A stretch of DNA of 64,000 nt from Oceanicaulis sp. HTCC2633 (GCF_000152745.1 NZ_CH672428.1:13718-77717); one strand, 5' to 3'; positions 1 through 8,813 are shown, counted from the first letter of the stretch. The notes: generated from the sequence alone by a model not told the origin. Translations and numbers: made by a program.

Positions 1-461
1 GCCGCGGCGATCGCGATACCCGGACCATAGGCGTTGTTCTCGATGGTCCAGCCCCGCGCGAGATGATGCATCTCATGCAGGCCTGTGCGCAGAAGTCCGG
101 CGCGCGCCGCTGCTTCGGGACCGCCCGGATAGGTGACCGACATTTCCAGGACCAGCACGCCAGGGCGTTGCGCCCGGCCCGTCACCCCGCCCAGCGCATC
201 CACGCCGGGACGGTTGATCGGGTGAAGCTCCACGGAAATCGCATCCGCGAGCTGGGGAAAGTCCGCTTTCGTGATCTGATACGCCTGATTGAGAATATCC
301 GAGATGAGGGCGCGCTCCGACGCGGTGTAGTCGTGCGTCTCGCCGGCCTGGAAGGAGACCGCCACGGCGGACTGGGCTCCGACGACCTGTTGACCGGCGA
401 GCGCGACCGTCGTTGTCCCTGTCGCGCCCAGCACCAGGGCGAGTGAGAGTGCTTTGAACAT
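1..461 (-). CDS. Putative secreted zinc-metalloprotease-like protein (HExxH), partial
   Basis: This gene runs off the left edge; the visible 153 codons are its N-terminal part. The start ATG is at 461 on the minus strand. The first ~22 residues (MFKALSLALVLGATG, ending near VALAG) look like a cleavable signal peptide, so the protein is probably exported. Residues 129-133 read HEMHH, which fits the HExxH zinc-binding motif of gluzincin-type proteases and resembles predicted Zn-dependent proteases of the DUF2268 type. The third zinc ligand would lie beyond the window edge, so catalysis is inferred. It is divergent from the ABC-F gene. The reading frame is open throughout and uses high-GC codons like its neighbours. 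Confidence 0.7.
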   Translation of the reverse strand, partial: MFKALSLALVLGATGTTTVALAGQQVVGAQSAVAVSFQAGETHDYTASERALISDILNQAYQITKADFPQLADAISVELHPINRPGVDALGGVTGRAQRPGVLVLEMSVTYPGGPEAAARAGLLRTGLHEMHHLARGWTIENNAYGPGIAIAA

Positions 462-617
462 GACCAACCTGCTTGTTTTATGGTTATGCCCTCTGCCTAA
501 ACCCTGCTCATTTGGCTCTGGATTACCAAAAGCTGACAAATCGGAAAGCTTTCAGCCCGCCGTCCTCCGCGCAATCGACTTGCCCGGCGCGAGAGAGCGC
601 GCTAACCGGCACGCCTC
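462..617. promoter_or_regulatory. Divergent intergenic region, presumed promoters
   Basis: These 156 bases separate the minus-strand protease-like gene from the plus-strand ABC-F gene, so promoters for both should lie here. The stretch from about 470 to 550 is visibly more AT-rich than the flanking genes, as expected for a promoter. No operator or good -35/-10 pair could be assigned with confidence. Confidence 0.35.
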
Positions 618-2498
618 ATGTTGCACATCAATGACCTCTCTCACCGCATCGACGGGCGCCTGCTGTTTGATCAGGCGACGCTGTTCCTGCCCGCCAAGAC
701 CCGCATGGGGCTGGTGGGGCGCAACGGCACGGGCAAATCGACCCTGTTCCGGCTGATCCTGGGCGATCAGAGCCCGGATGACGGCTCGGTCAGCGTGCAG
801 CCCGGCGCCCGCATCGGCACTGTGGCTCAGGAAGCCCCGGCGGGTCAGACCTCGGTGATGGATTTCGTGCTGGCCGCCGACCTTGAACGGACGGCCCTGC
901 TGGCCGAAGCGGAAACCGCGACCGATCCGCATCGCATCGCCGACATCCAGACCCGGCTCGCCGATATCGACGCCCATTCAGCCGAAGCGCGCGCGGGCGC
1001 GATCCTCAATGGTCTGGGCTTCAACACCCAGGACCAGGCCCGGGCCTGCGCGGAATTTTCCGGCGGTTGGCGCATGCGGGTGGCGATGGCGGCGACCCTA
1101 TTCGCCAAGCCCGACCTGCTGCTGCTCGATGAGCCGACCAACTATCTCGACCTTGAGGGCGCAGTCTGGCTGGAAACCCACCTACAGAAATTCCCCGGCG
1201 CCGCACTGATCATCTCGCACGACCGCGATCTTCTGAACGCCTCGGTGCACTCCATCGTCCACCTCAAGGATCTCAAGCTGTCCGTCTGGGAGGGCGGCTA
1301 CGATCAGTTCCAGCGCCAGCTGGCGGAACGTCAACGCCTTCAGATGAAGATGGTGGAGCGTCAGGAAGACGAGAAACGCCGCCTGCAAGCGTTTGTGGAC
1401 CGGTTCAAGGCCAAGGCCAGCAAGGCGAAACAGGCCCAGTCCCGCGTCAAGCGCATCGAGAAGATGCAGCCCATCGCCACCATGGTGGAAGACCCGGTTG
1501 CGCCGTTCGAGTTCCCCCATGCCGAACGCCGCATGGCCAACCCGCTGGTGCGCTTTGACGAGTGCGAGACCGGCTATACCGAAGACAAGCCGATCCTGAA
1601 AAATCTCGGCATGCGCATCGACATTGATGACCGTATCGGGCTTCTGGGCCGCAATGGCGCGGGCAAGTCCACCTTCGCCAAACTGCTGACCGGCGCCCTG
1701 CCCGTCACCGCGGGCGCCATGCGCATGCACAAGAAGGCGGTGGTGGCCCATTTCGCCCAGCACCAGATTGACGCGCTGTCGCCCAACCATTCGGCCTACA
1801 CCCATGTGCTGGAGCGTATGGAGGACGCGACCGAGGCCGAGCGCCGCGCGCGTCTGGCCCGCTTCGGTCTGCCGGCCAACCGTCAGGAAACCGCCGCCAA
1901 GAACCTCTCAGGGGGTGAGAAGGCGCGGCTCCTGATGAACCTCATCACGTTTGACGGCGCCCATCTTCTGATCCTCGACGAGCCGACCAACCACCTTGAT
2001 ATCGACAGCCGAGAGGCGCTGAAGGCCGCGATCAACGAGTTTGCGGGCGCGGTGATCATCATCTCTCACGACCGCGACCTGATCGAAAGCTGCGTGGATC
2101 GGCTGTGGCTGGCGGCGGACGGTACGATCAAGCCCTATGACGGGGATATGGACGATTACCGCCGCGAGCTGCTGGCGGGAGAAACCAAGCCCCGCGACAA
2201 GTCCAAACCTACGGGCGGACAAAAGACCCAGGACCGGCGCGATGCCGCGGCCGCGCGCGAAAAGATCAAACCTCTCAAGGCGCAAGCGGCGAAATGGGAG
2301 AAAGAGATTGAACGCCTCAAGGGCGTACTTTCCAAGATTGACGCGGGTCTCGCCGTCGATGGCCTGTGGGAGAAAGACCCCAATCTCGCGACCGAGCTGA
2401 CCAAGAAGCGCTCCAGATGCGTCGACCTCATCGACGAGGCGGAGATGGCCTGGCTGGACGCGGAAGAAGCCATCGAGGCGGCGCAGAGCGCGCTCTGA
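618..2498 (+). CDS. ABC-F family ATPase (YheS/Uup-like)
   Basis: A 626-residue soluble protein with two ABC ATPase domains in tandem and no membrane segments, which defines the ABC-F family (ribosome-associated translation factors such as EttA, Uup and YheS). Domain 1 has Walker A GRNGTGKST at residues 34-42, a signature FSGGWRMR, and Walker B followed by DEPTNYLD. The charged linker (about residues 240-300, KAKASKAKQAQSR) corresponds to the P-site tRNA interaction motif. Domain 2 has GRNGAGKST near residue 344, signature LSGGEKARL and DEPTNHLD. The last ~110 residues form a Lys/Glu-rich coiled-coil extension as in YheS or Uup. The member of the subfamily cannot be fixed by eye. Likely role: rescue or tuning of stalled ribosomes. 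Confidence 0.93.
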   Translation: MLHINDLSHRIDGRLLFDQATLFLPAKTRMGLVGRNGTGKSTLFRLILGDQSPDDGSVSVQPGARIGTVAQEAPAGQTSVMDFVLAADLERTALLAEAETATDPHRIADIQTRLADIDAHSAEARAGAILNGLGFNTQDQARACAEFSGGWRMRVAMAATLFAKPDLLLLDEPTNYLDLEGAVWLETHLQKFPGAALIISHDRDLLNASVHSIVHLKDLKLSVWEGGYDQFQRQLAERQRLQMKMVERQEDEKRRLQAFVDRFKAKASKAKQAQSRVKRIEKMQPIATMVEDPVAPFEFPHAERRMANPLVRFDECETGYTEDKPILKNLGMRIDIDDRIGLLGRNGAGKSTFAKLLTGALPVTAGAMRMHKKAVVAHFAQHQIDALSPNHSAYTHVLERMEDATEAERRARLARFGLPANRQETAAKNLSGGEKARLLMNLITFDGAHLLILDEPTNHLDIDSREALKAAINEFAGAVIIISHDRDLIESCVDRLWLAADGTIKPYDGDMDDYRRELLAGETKPRDKSKPTGGQKTQDRRDAAAAREKIKPLKAQAAKWEKEIERLKGVLSKIDAGLAVDGLWEKDPNLATELTKKRSRCVDLIDEAEMAWLDAEEAIEAAQSAL

Positions 2499-2616
2499 TC
2501 ACTGCTGAATACGCCTAAAGTCGCGTGACCTTGGGCCACATTGCCTCTGTAGCTTTCCGGTGTCGGAATGGTCCGATCAAGACGTTTGTCAAAACGCGAC
2601 CCCGGGGAGTTTTCAG

Positions 2617-4242
2617 TTGAGCCAGATGTACGACACGGATTTGGACCGTAACGCCGCCAACCATGTGCCGCTAAGCCCGATCAGCTTTCTGACGCGCACC
2701 GCCCGCGCCTATCCTGAAAAGCTCGCCGTGATCCATGGCGATATCCGCCGCAATTGGGGCGAGGTGTATGAGCGCTCGGTCCGGCTCGCCTCGGCGCTGT
2801 CAAAGCGCGGGATCAAAAAGGGCGATACGGTCGCGGTGATGGCCCCGAACATCCCCGCCTTCGTGGACGCCCATTTCGGCGTGCCCATGTCGGGCGCCGT
2901 GCTCAACGCGCTCAATATCCGGCTCGACGCGGAAGCCATCGCCTTCATCCTCAAGCATGGCGAGGCGAAGGTGATCCTGGTGGATCGCGAGTTTTCGTCC
3001 GTCATCGCCCGCGCCGTGCAGGAGATCGATGCAAAGCCGCTGATCGTCGATATCGACGACCCTCTGGCCGAACATGGCGAGCTGATCGGCGAGATCGAAT
3101 ACGAGGCCTTCCTGAAAGAGGGCGATCCCGGTTTCGACTTCCATCGCGCCGAGGATGAATGGGATGCGATTGCGCTCAACTACACCTCGGGCACGACGGG
3201 CGACCCCAAGGGCGTCGTCACCCATCACCGGGGCGCGTATCTGAACGCCGTGGGCAATGCGATGGAATGGGATATGCCCCATTTCCCGGTCTATCTGTGG
3301 ACCCTGCCCATGTTCCACTGCAATGGCTGGTGCTTTCCCTGGACCCTCGCGGCCAAGGCGGGCGTCAATGTCTGCCTGCGCCGGGTCGAACCCTTCGCCA
3401 TCCTGTCCGCCATCGCCGAGCACAAGGTCACCCATCTCTGCGGCGCGCCCATCGTGATGAGCATGATGATCCAGCTGCCCGAAAAGGAGCGGCCGGACTT
3501 TGACCATCCCGTCGCGATGATGACCGCCGGCGCCTCCCCACCCGCCACGGTGATTGCGGGCATGGAGGCGATGGGCGTAACCGTCACCCACACTTATGGC
3601 CTGACGGAAGTCTATGGCCCCTCCATCGCTTGCGCCTGGAAGCCCGAATGGGATGAGCTGCCGCTGAAAGACCGCGCGCGGCTGAAGGCGCGTCAGGGCC
3701 TGCCCTATATCACCCAGGAAGACCTGATGGTGGCGAACCCAGAGACGATGGAGCCCCTGCCCTGGGACGGCAAAAGCCTTGGGGAGATCATGATCCGCGG
3801 CAATGCGGTGATGAAGGGCTATCTGAAGAACCCCGCGACCACGCAGAAGAGCTTCAAGGGCGGCTGGTTCCATACCGGCGACCTCGCCGTCACCCATCCC
3901 GACGGGCATGTGGAGATCAAGGACCGCTCCAAGGACATCATCATTTCGGGCGGTGAGAACATCTCCTCGGTCGAGGTGGAGGATGTGCTCTACAGCCACC
4001 CGGACGTGGCCGCCGCCGCCGTGGTCGCCAAACCCGACGCCAAATGGGGCGAGACGCCCTGCGCCTTCATCGAGCTGAAGACTGGCGCCAATGTGACGGA
4101 CAAGGACATCATCGCCTTCGCCCGCGAGCATCTGGCCCACTTCAAGGCGCCGCGCCTCGTCGTGTTCGGCGAACTGCCCAAGACCGCCACCGGCAAGATC
4201 CAGAAATTCATGCTCCGCGAACGCGCGCGAGAGATGCACTAG
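2617..4242 (+). CDS. Acyl-CoA synthetase (AMP-forming, fatty-acid type)
   Basis: Adenylate-forming enzyme of the ANL superfamily: activates a carboxylic acid with ATP to the acyl-AMP and transfers it to CoA. Key motifs are the P-loop TSGTTGDPKG (about residues 190-199), YGLTEVYGP near residue 328, the hinge and core motifs WFHTGDLAV and IKDRSKDIIISGGENIS, and the C-terminal catalytic lysine in KTATGKIQKF. The length (541 aa) is normal for medium/long-chain acyl-CoA synthetases. The TTG at 2617 is chosen because GGGGAG lies 8 bases upstream. An ATG at 2626 or a GTG at 2560 are alternatives. The exact substrate cannot be read from sequence. The stop is three bases from the convergent zeta-toxin-like gene. 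Confidence 0.93.
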   Translation: MSQMYDTDLDRNAANHVPLSPISFLTRTARAYPEKLAVIHGDIRRNWGEVYERSVRLASALSKRGIKKGDTVAVMAPNIPAFVDAHFGVPMSGAVLNALNIRLDAEAIAFILKHGEAKVILVDREFSSVIARAVQEIDAKPLIVDIDDPLAEHGELIGEIEYEAFLKEGDPGFDFHRAEDEWDAIALNYTSGTTGDPKGVVTHHRGAYLNAVGNAMEWDMPHFPVYLWTLPMFHCNGWCFPWTLAAKAGVNVCLRRVEPFAILSAIAEHKVTHLCGAPIVMSMMIQLPEKERPDFDHPVAMMTAGASPPATVIAGMEAMGVTVTHTYGLTEVYGPSIACAWKPEWDELPLKDRARLKARQGLPYITQEDLMVANPETMEPLPWDGKSLGEIMIRGNAVMKGYLKNPATTQKSFKGGWFHTGDLAVTHPDGHVEIKDRSKDIIISGGENISSVEVEDVLYSHPDVAAAAVVAKPDAKWGETPCAFIELKTGANVTDKDIIAFAREHLAHFKAPRLVVFGELPKTATGKIQKFMLRERAREMH

Positions 4243-4245
4243 AGG

Positions 4246-4833
4246 TCAGACCAGAAGCTCGGTTGCATAGAGCGAACGAATCCAGCCCGGCAGGGTCGGG
4301 CGAACGACTACGCGCGCGCCCCGCTTGAACTCAAGACAGCGTTTGGGCGGGGTGTTCAGCCCTGAATTGTCATAGACAAAGCCCCGGTCCGCTTTCAGCA
4401 CCGCCTGTCGGATCAGGGCGCCGCAGCGCTCGAACCGGGCGCGGACCTTGTCTTCGGGTACGGCATGGCCCTGTTCATCCACCCGCGCCTTGACCCGCGC
4501 GACAGACAGCTCGGGCGTCTCAACGCCGACATGCATGACGATCAGGGTGAAGCCCGCCGCTTTCGCCTCGTCCACCAGTGAGAGTTTCGAAGGATGTGAG
4601 AAGACGGTTTCGGTGACGAAATCGCGCTTCTCAGCGATGAAGGCTGCTCGTCGCTCACTGGCGATGCGTGCGGCTTCATAGGAGGCGTCGAGTGCGCCAT
4701 CCTTCAGCTCATCGCGCTGGATCAGGTCGGCATTGATGAAGGGGCCGGCGAAGATCGGCGCGACGCGGGTGTGATACAGGGTCGACTTGCCCGCCCCGTT
4801 GGGACCGGCCAGTACGATCATGACGGGGGTCAT
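4246..4833 (-). CDS. Zeta-toxin-like P-loop kinase (toxin of a TA pair)
   Basis: A 195-residue P-loop protein of the zeta toxin / COG4185 'predicted ABC-type ATPase' group. Walker A is GPNGAGKST at residues 10-18, followed by FINADLIQRDE, the usual substrate-proximal region of zeta kinases, and an Arg-rich helix (KVRARFERCGALI). Characterised zeta toxins phosphorylate UDP-N-acetylglucosamine or related sugars and block wall synthesis; that activity is inferred here. The start ATG overlaps the stop of the upstream antitoxin gene (ATGA), so the two are translationally coupled. At 195 residues it is shorter than the Gram-positive zeta proteins but normal for the proteobacterial subgroup. Confidence 0.85.
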   Translation of the reverse strand: MTPVMIVLAGPNGAGKSTLYHTRVAPIFAGPFINADLIQRDELKDGALDASYEAARIASERRAAFIAEKRDFVTETVFSHPSKLSLVDEAKAAGFTLIVMHVGVETPELSVARVKARVDEQGHAVPEDKVRARFERCGALIRQAVLKADRGFVYDNSGLNTPPKRCLEFKRGARVVVRPTLPGWIRSLYATELLV

Positions 4834-5186
4834 GCAGCGGCGTCAGGGGTCTCGCGCACCAGCTCGCCGTTCTCATCCAGGCCGACGCCCCGGCCCAGCT
4901 GACGGCGGCCCTCAAAGAACGCCTCTTCACCGTCGCTCGGCTCAGCCAGAGCCGCGGAGAAGGCGTCGAGCCAGACATCATGCTCTTCGTCGGACAGGGT
5001 GTTCGGACCCGCCTCGCCCGCCAGAACGGCGTTGATGCGGGCATGGTCGAAATTGCCCGAAGTCTCGATGGCGCGGCCAATACGCACCCAATGGGCGATC
5101 TGCCCGGCGATCGAGCGGCTTTGCCGTTCGGACTCGGTCCGGACGAGCTTCATGATGTCATCACTGAGTTTCACAGACTGGGCCAT
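4830..5186 (-). CDS. ParD-like antitoxin
   Basis: A 118-residue protein whose N-terminus (AQSVKLSDDIMKLVRTESE, then SRSIAGQIAHWVRIGRAIE) matches the ParD_like / TA-system antitoxin family with a ribbon-helix-helix DNA-binding fold. The C-terminal half is acidic and presumably wraps the toxin. The ATG at 5186 is chosen because AGGAGG precedes it at good spacing; an earlier in-frame start at 5213 lies inside the presumed operator and is unlikely. The stop overlaps the start of the zeta-like toxin, giving antitoxin-first order typical of type II modules. A 17-bp perfect palindrome lies 20 bases upstream and is the likely autoregulatory operator. Confidence 0.85.
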   Translation of the reverse strand: MAQSVKLSDDIMKLVRTESERQSRSIAGQIAHWVRIGRAIETSGNFDHARINAVLAGEAGPNTLSDEEHDVWLDAFSAALAEPSDGEEAFFEGRRQLGRGVGLDENGELVRETPDAAA

Positions 5187-5205
5187 GATCGCCTCCTGCC
5201 AACAA

Positions 5206-5222
5206 GGTAGCATTTTGCTACC
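5206..5222. promoter_or_regulatory. Palindromic operator candidate of the TA operon
   Basis: GGTAGCATTTTGCTACC is a perfect 7-bp inverted repeat around TTT, centred about 28 bases upstream of the antitoxin start. Ribbon-helix-helix antitoxins normally repress their own promoter by binding such sites, so this is the natural operator candidate. It could also form a small hairpin in RNA, but it is not followed by a T-run. Confidence 0.6.
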
Positions 5223-5252
5223 CTTTGGGCAAATCGCGGATAAGTCTGGCCG

Positions 5253-5555
5253 CTAACCGCACTTCACTTCAGCGATCACACCGTTTTCGCCCACGACGAT
5301 GTTGAGCCGGTTCGGGCGGTAATCCATGGTCACCGGATCACCGAGGCCATAGACGCGATGCGGGCGCGGCAGGCTGTCCGTGTGCACCCCGCCCACGGGC
5401 TGGCCGACCAGCACCTGATAGGCCTCGGCGGCGCAGGGCTGGGGCTCCGGCATGGGGTCTGGCTGGAACCCCGCATTCGGGTTCGTCGTCGAGGCGGTCG
5501 TCGCACAGGCGGTCAGCGTGAAACCGGCGACGAGGATAACGAGTGTACGGATCAT
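5253..5555 (-). CDS. Peptidase inhibitor I78 family lipoprotein
   Basis: A 100-residue protein starting MIRTLVILVAGF with a lipobox LTAC (Cys17), so probably a lipoprotein. The C-terminal ~55 residues match the I78 inhibitor family: an Ala/Gln-rich start (AAEAYQVLVGQPVG), the central R-V-Y-G-L-G-D-P-V-T-M-D-Y core, RPNRLNIVVGENGVIAEV and a terminal KCG. Family members (for example from Aspergillus and many alphaproteobacteria) inhibit serine proteases. The start ATG at 5555 overlaps the holC stop by four bases, so it is cotranscribed with pepA-holC. The biological target is unknown. Confidence 0.8.
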   Translation of the reverse strand: MIRTLVILVAGFTLTACATTASTTNPNAGFQPDPMPEPQPCAAEAYQVLVGQPVGGVHTDSLPRPHRVYGLGDPVTMDYRPNRLNIVVGENGVIAEVKCG

Positions 5556-6001
5556 GCTTTGCGCTCCCAGCGGCCCATTTCGTTCTGACGCCAATAGCTA
5601 ATCGCAATATCGGACTTTTTCTGGGCAGCCCAGAGGGCGCGGGCCCGCGCCAGGCTTGTCTCGTCGCTGGCTTCAAACATCACCACCACCCGGTCCCAGG
5701 CGGACACATCCCCCGGATCGGCGCCATCGAGGCAGAACAGCATGCTGGCGGAATTGGGATTATCGGTGCGATCTGACAACACGATCGGCTGATGCTCCAC
5801 ATGCTCGGCGTCGGCGCGACCATGGGGCAGGAAGCTCTCCTCGCGGAAGGTCCACAAATGGCTGTCGAGATGATCGAGCCGCGTCTCTTCCTGACTGCAC
5901 ACCACGGCGCGGCCGCCCCGCTCCATCAGCTTGGTCAGAAGTTCCGGCAACGCCTCGTCAACACTGGCGTTTTCCAGATGATAGAACCACAGCTCGGCCA
6001 T
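5552..6001 (-). CDS. holC: DNA polymerase III chi subunit
   Basis: A 149-residue protein beginning MAELWFYHLENASVDEALPE, characteristic of HolC, the clamp-loader chi subunit that links DnaX to SSB. Conserved features include the early FYHL, the GGRAVVCSQEETRLDHLDSHLWTF-type segment (the conserved Asp..LWTF region) and the PHGRADAEH stretch followed by PIVLSD, which is how alphaproteobacterial HolC proteins read. The start at 6001 gives the conserved N-terminus. It lies 58 bases downstream of pepA on the same strand, the usual pepA-holC arrangement, and overlaps the I78 inhibitor gene by four bases. Confidence 0.93.
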   Translation of the reverse strand: MAELWFYHLENASVDEALPELLTKLMERGGRAVVCSQEETRLDHLDSHLWTFREESFLPHGRADAEHVEHQPIVLSDRTDNPNSASMLFCLDGADPGDVSAWDRVVVMFEASDETSLARARALWAAQKKSDIAISYWRQNEMGRWERKA

Positions 6002-6059
6002 GTTGCGTCCTGAAAGGCGACGCCCCCGGCGCATGGCCGGGGGCGCTGCGGCAAGGGCG

Positions 6060-7529
6060 TTAGCCCTCGAAGTTGTCGCGCACCAGACGGTCCAGCAGAC
6101 GCACGCCATAGCCGGTGCCGAAGGTCGGGATGCGCGGATCCTTGGAGCCGGCGTTCATGCCGGTGCCAGCGATGTCGATATGGATCCAGGGCTTCTCGTT
6201 GACGTGACGCTTGAGGAATTGCGCCGCGGTGATCGAGCCGGCCAGACGGCCCTCGCCCACATTCTTCATGTCCGCATTCGGGGTGTCGATCTGGCGGTCG
6301 TATTCCGGACCGATCGGCAGACGCCACACGGTCTCGTCCGACGCCTTGCCCGCCTTCTCCAGCTTGCCGACCAGATCGTCGTCATTGGAGAACACGCCTG
6401 CATGCTCATGGCCCAGCGCGATCAGGATGGCGCCGGTCAGGGTGGCGAGGTTGATCATGAATTTCGGATCGAAGCGGTCCTGCGTGTACCAGAGCACATC
6501 ACCCAGCACGAGACGGCCCTCGGCGTCGGTGTTGTGGATCTCGATGGTCTGACCGGACATGGATTTGACGATGTCGCCCGGACGCTGGGCATTGCCGTCA
6601 GGCATGTTCTCGACAAGACCGATGACGCCGATGACGTTCGCCTTGGCCTTGCGGCCGGCCAGCGCGGCCATCAGGCCGACCACGGCGGCGGAACCGCCCA
6701 TATCGCCCTTCATTTCGTCCATGCCCTGACCCGGCTTCAGCGAGATGCCGCCAGAGTCAAAGGTGACGCCCTTGCCGATGAAGGCGAGCGGCTTGTCGCC
6801 CGACTTGCCGCCATTCCACTTGATGACGACCATCTTGGATTCGCGCACCGAGCCCTGGCCGACGCCCAGAAGCGCGTGCATGCCCAGCTTTTCCATTTCG
6901 GCTTCGCCAAGAACCTCAACCTCAAGACCCAGCTTGCTGAGTTCCTTGACTTTTTCGGCGTAGCTTTCCGGGTAGAGAACGTTCGGGGTCTCGTTCACGA
7001 GATTCCGCGCCAGGGTCACGCCCTCGGCCACCGGCGCCCAGTCGGCCCACAGCTTTTCAGCCGCCGCCGCGTCAGAGGACACGATCTCGACGCTCTGCAC
7101 GGACGGTTTCTTGTCGTCGCTGAGCTTGGTGCGGTAGGTGTCGAAGCGATAGGCGGCGAGGCTGGCGCCCAGCGCGCCGCGGCACAGCAGCTCGGCGTCG
7201 CCATCCAGATGCACTGAGACGGATTTCGCCCCCGAGATCAGGATCGACTTGATCACGCCTGCAACCGCCTTTTCGGCGCCATTGCCGTCGAGCTTGGCCT
7301 TGTCGCCCAGACCGAAGAGCACGATGCGCGTCGCATCCACGCCCGCCGGCGCGGTGATTTCCAGAAGGTCGCCTGCGCCGCCCTTGAAACGGGAGGCCTC
7401 GATGGCGCGGGTCACCGCGCCGGACGTTGCCGAATCAAGCGCCTTCGCAGCGTCAGACAGGGCGCGATCAGCGAAGACCGGCGCTGCAATTGCATCACCC
7501 GATGCGGAGGCGGCAAACGAGATTTTCAT
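6060..7529 (-). CDS. pepA: Leucyl aminopeptidase (cytosol aminopeptidase)
   Basis: M17-family dinuclear zinc/manganese aminopeptidase that removes N-terminal residues from peptides in the cytoplasm; in E. coli it also acts as a DNA-binding protein in Xer recombination. The family signature NTDAEGRL is present at about residue 335, and the metal/catalytic segments IGKGVTFDSGG and MKGDMGGSAAV precede it. The start at 7529 (MKISFAASASGD) gives 489 residues, normal for the family. It is the first gene of the pepA-holC-I78 set and is divergent from lptF, as in many proteobacteria. Confidence 0.96.
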   Translation of the reverse strand: MKISFAASASGDAIAAPVFADRALSDAAKALDSATSGAVTRAIEASRFKGGAGDLLEITAPAGVDATRIVLFGLGDKAKLDGNGAEKAVAGVIKSILISGAKSVSVHLDGDAELLCRGALGASLAAYRFDTYRTKLSDDKKPSVQSVEIVSSDAAAAEKLWADWAPVAEGVTLARNLVNETPNVLYPESYAEKVKELSKLGLEVEVLGEAEMEKLGMHALLGVGQGSVRESKMVVIKWNGGKSGDKPLAFIGKGVTFDSGGISLKPGQGMDEMKGDMGGSAAVVGLMAALAGRKAKANVIGVIGLVENMPDGNAQRPGDIVKSMSGQTIEIHNTDAEGRLVLGDVLWYTQDRFDPKFMINLATLTGAILIALGHEHAGVFSNDDDLVGKLEKAGKASDETVWRLPIGPEYDRQIDTPNADMKNVGEGRLAGSITAAQFLKRHVNEKPWIHIDIAGTGMNAGSKDPRIPTFGTGYGVRLLDRLVRDNFEG

Positions 7530-7685
7530 GGCAAACCTTTCCAGTATCAGCAAGATTTCGGCGCGCGAGACCCGCGCGGCCTGATGGAGAACTCCATGCG
7601 AGCAGTGGTATCGCATCCCAACCCGCGTTAGAAGATGCGGTCTTCATGAATGCAGACTGCTCGACTGACCACACATTGGCGCCGA
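7530..7685. promoter_or_regulatory. Divergent pepA/lptF promoter region
   Basis: This gap separates the starts of pepA (minus) and lptF (plus) and must hold promoters for both operons. No repeat or operator is obvious and no -35/-10 pair could be picked confidently. An upstream in-frame ATG for lptF at 7650 lies within it. Confidence 0.35.
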
Positions 7686-8813
7686 ATGACCCTGTTTCAA
7701 CGCTATACATTCAGACAGGCGCTGTGGCCCTTTCTCGGCGCCATGGCGGCGCTGACCGGGCTGGCGGTCCTGACGCAGTCGCTGTCCAATCTCGATCTTA
7801 TGGCCGAGCGCGGGGAAACGGCGCTCGTCCTGATCACCATCACCGTGCTGGCCATGCCGCAGGTCATCGCGCTCCTGCTGCCGATCGCCGTCTTCCTGGC
7901 CGTCGCCATCGCGCTGAACCGGCTGACGAGCGATTCCGAACTCACCGTCGCGGCCGCCGCCGGGATGAGCCGCTTCCAGCGCGTCAGCCCCTTCCTGCGC
8001 CTCGCGATCTATGTCGTGCTGGTCAATCTGGTCATCAATCTGTTCGTTCAGCCCGCCAGCTTCCGTCTGATGCGCCAGCAATTGTTCGAGATTCGCACCG
8101 ATCTCGCCGCCAGCTTCATGCGCGAGGGCGAGTTCGTGCCGCTGGGCGACCAGGTGACCTTCTATGTGCGCGAGATCAGCGATGATTCCGTGCTCAATGA
8201 CGTGTTCATCATGGATGACCGCACGGGTCAGTCCGCTGCTTACGCTGCACGGCGCGGCCGCATCGCCGCAACCGATCGCGGGCCGGTCATGCTGCTTGAA
8301 GACGGCGTGCGCACCCAGGTGGACCAGTCGGGGGTGCTGACCAATCTCAGCTTTGACAGCACCAAGGTCGAGCTCACCCTGTTCGTGGACAACACAGCCT
8401 CGCTCTTCTTCAAGGAAAGCGATAAGTATCTGCCTGAGCTGCTGCGCCCCACCCCCGCCGACATCGCCCGGGCCGGCGGCAAGGGACGGCTCTACGCCGA
8501 AGGCCATTATCGTCTGTCAGCGCCGCTCTACAATCTCGCCTTCGCGCTGATCGCGCTGGCGGCCTACATGTCCGGCGAACATCGCCGCATCGGTTATGGC
8601 CGCAATCTGATCATCGCCGGCGCCAGCGCGGTCGTGTTGCGTCTGACGGGTTTCGCCATCCAGGCCGCAGCGGAATCCGATGACGCCATGAACGCCGTCC
8701 AGTACCTCGTTCCGCTGATCGGAATCGCCGTCGCCATCGCCATCATCGGGCGCCCCCGCCGCCGCGCGCCCCGGGCCGAGGCGACACCCCTCACGTCGGA
8801 GGCGACGGCATGA
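7686..8813 (+). CDS. lptF: LPS export ABC transporter permease LptF
   Basis: One of the two inner-membrane permeases of the Lpt machine that extracts lipopolysaccharide from the inner membrane. The start MTLFQRYTFRQALWPF is the conserved LptF/LptG coupling-helix N-terminus, so ATG 7686 is preferred over 7650. Three N-terminal hydrophobic segments (to about residue 125, ending in FRLMRQQLFEIRTD), a periplasmic beta-jellyroll domain and three C-terminal membrane segments fit the YjgP/YjgQ fold. It overlaps lptG by four bases (ATGA), so the two permeases are coupled. The LptB ATPase is not in the window. Confidence 0.93.
   Translation: MTLFQRYTFRQALWPFLGAMAALTGLAVLTQSLSNLDLMAERGETALVLITITVLAMPQVIALLLPIAVFLAVAIALNRLTSDSELTVAAAAGMSRFQRVSPFLRLAIYVVLVNLVINLFVQPASFRLMRQQLFEIRTDLAASFMREGEFVPLGDQVTFYVREISDDSVLNDVFIMDDRTGQSAAYAARRGRIAATDRGPVMLLEDGVRTQVDQSGVLTNLSFDSTKVELTLFVDNTASLFFKESDKYLPELLRPTPADIARAGGKGRLYAEGHYRLSAPLYNLAFALIALAAYMSGEHRRIGYGRNLIIAGASAVVLRLTGFAIQAAAESDDAMNAVQYLVPLIGIAVAIAIIGRPRRRAPRAEATPLTSEATA

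Noticed and set aside
2800-4239. 479-codon minus-strand open frame opposite the acyl-CoA synthetase
   Set aside because: Antisense shadow; the plus-strand product has all adenylate-forming motifs.
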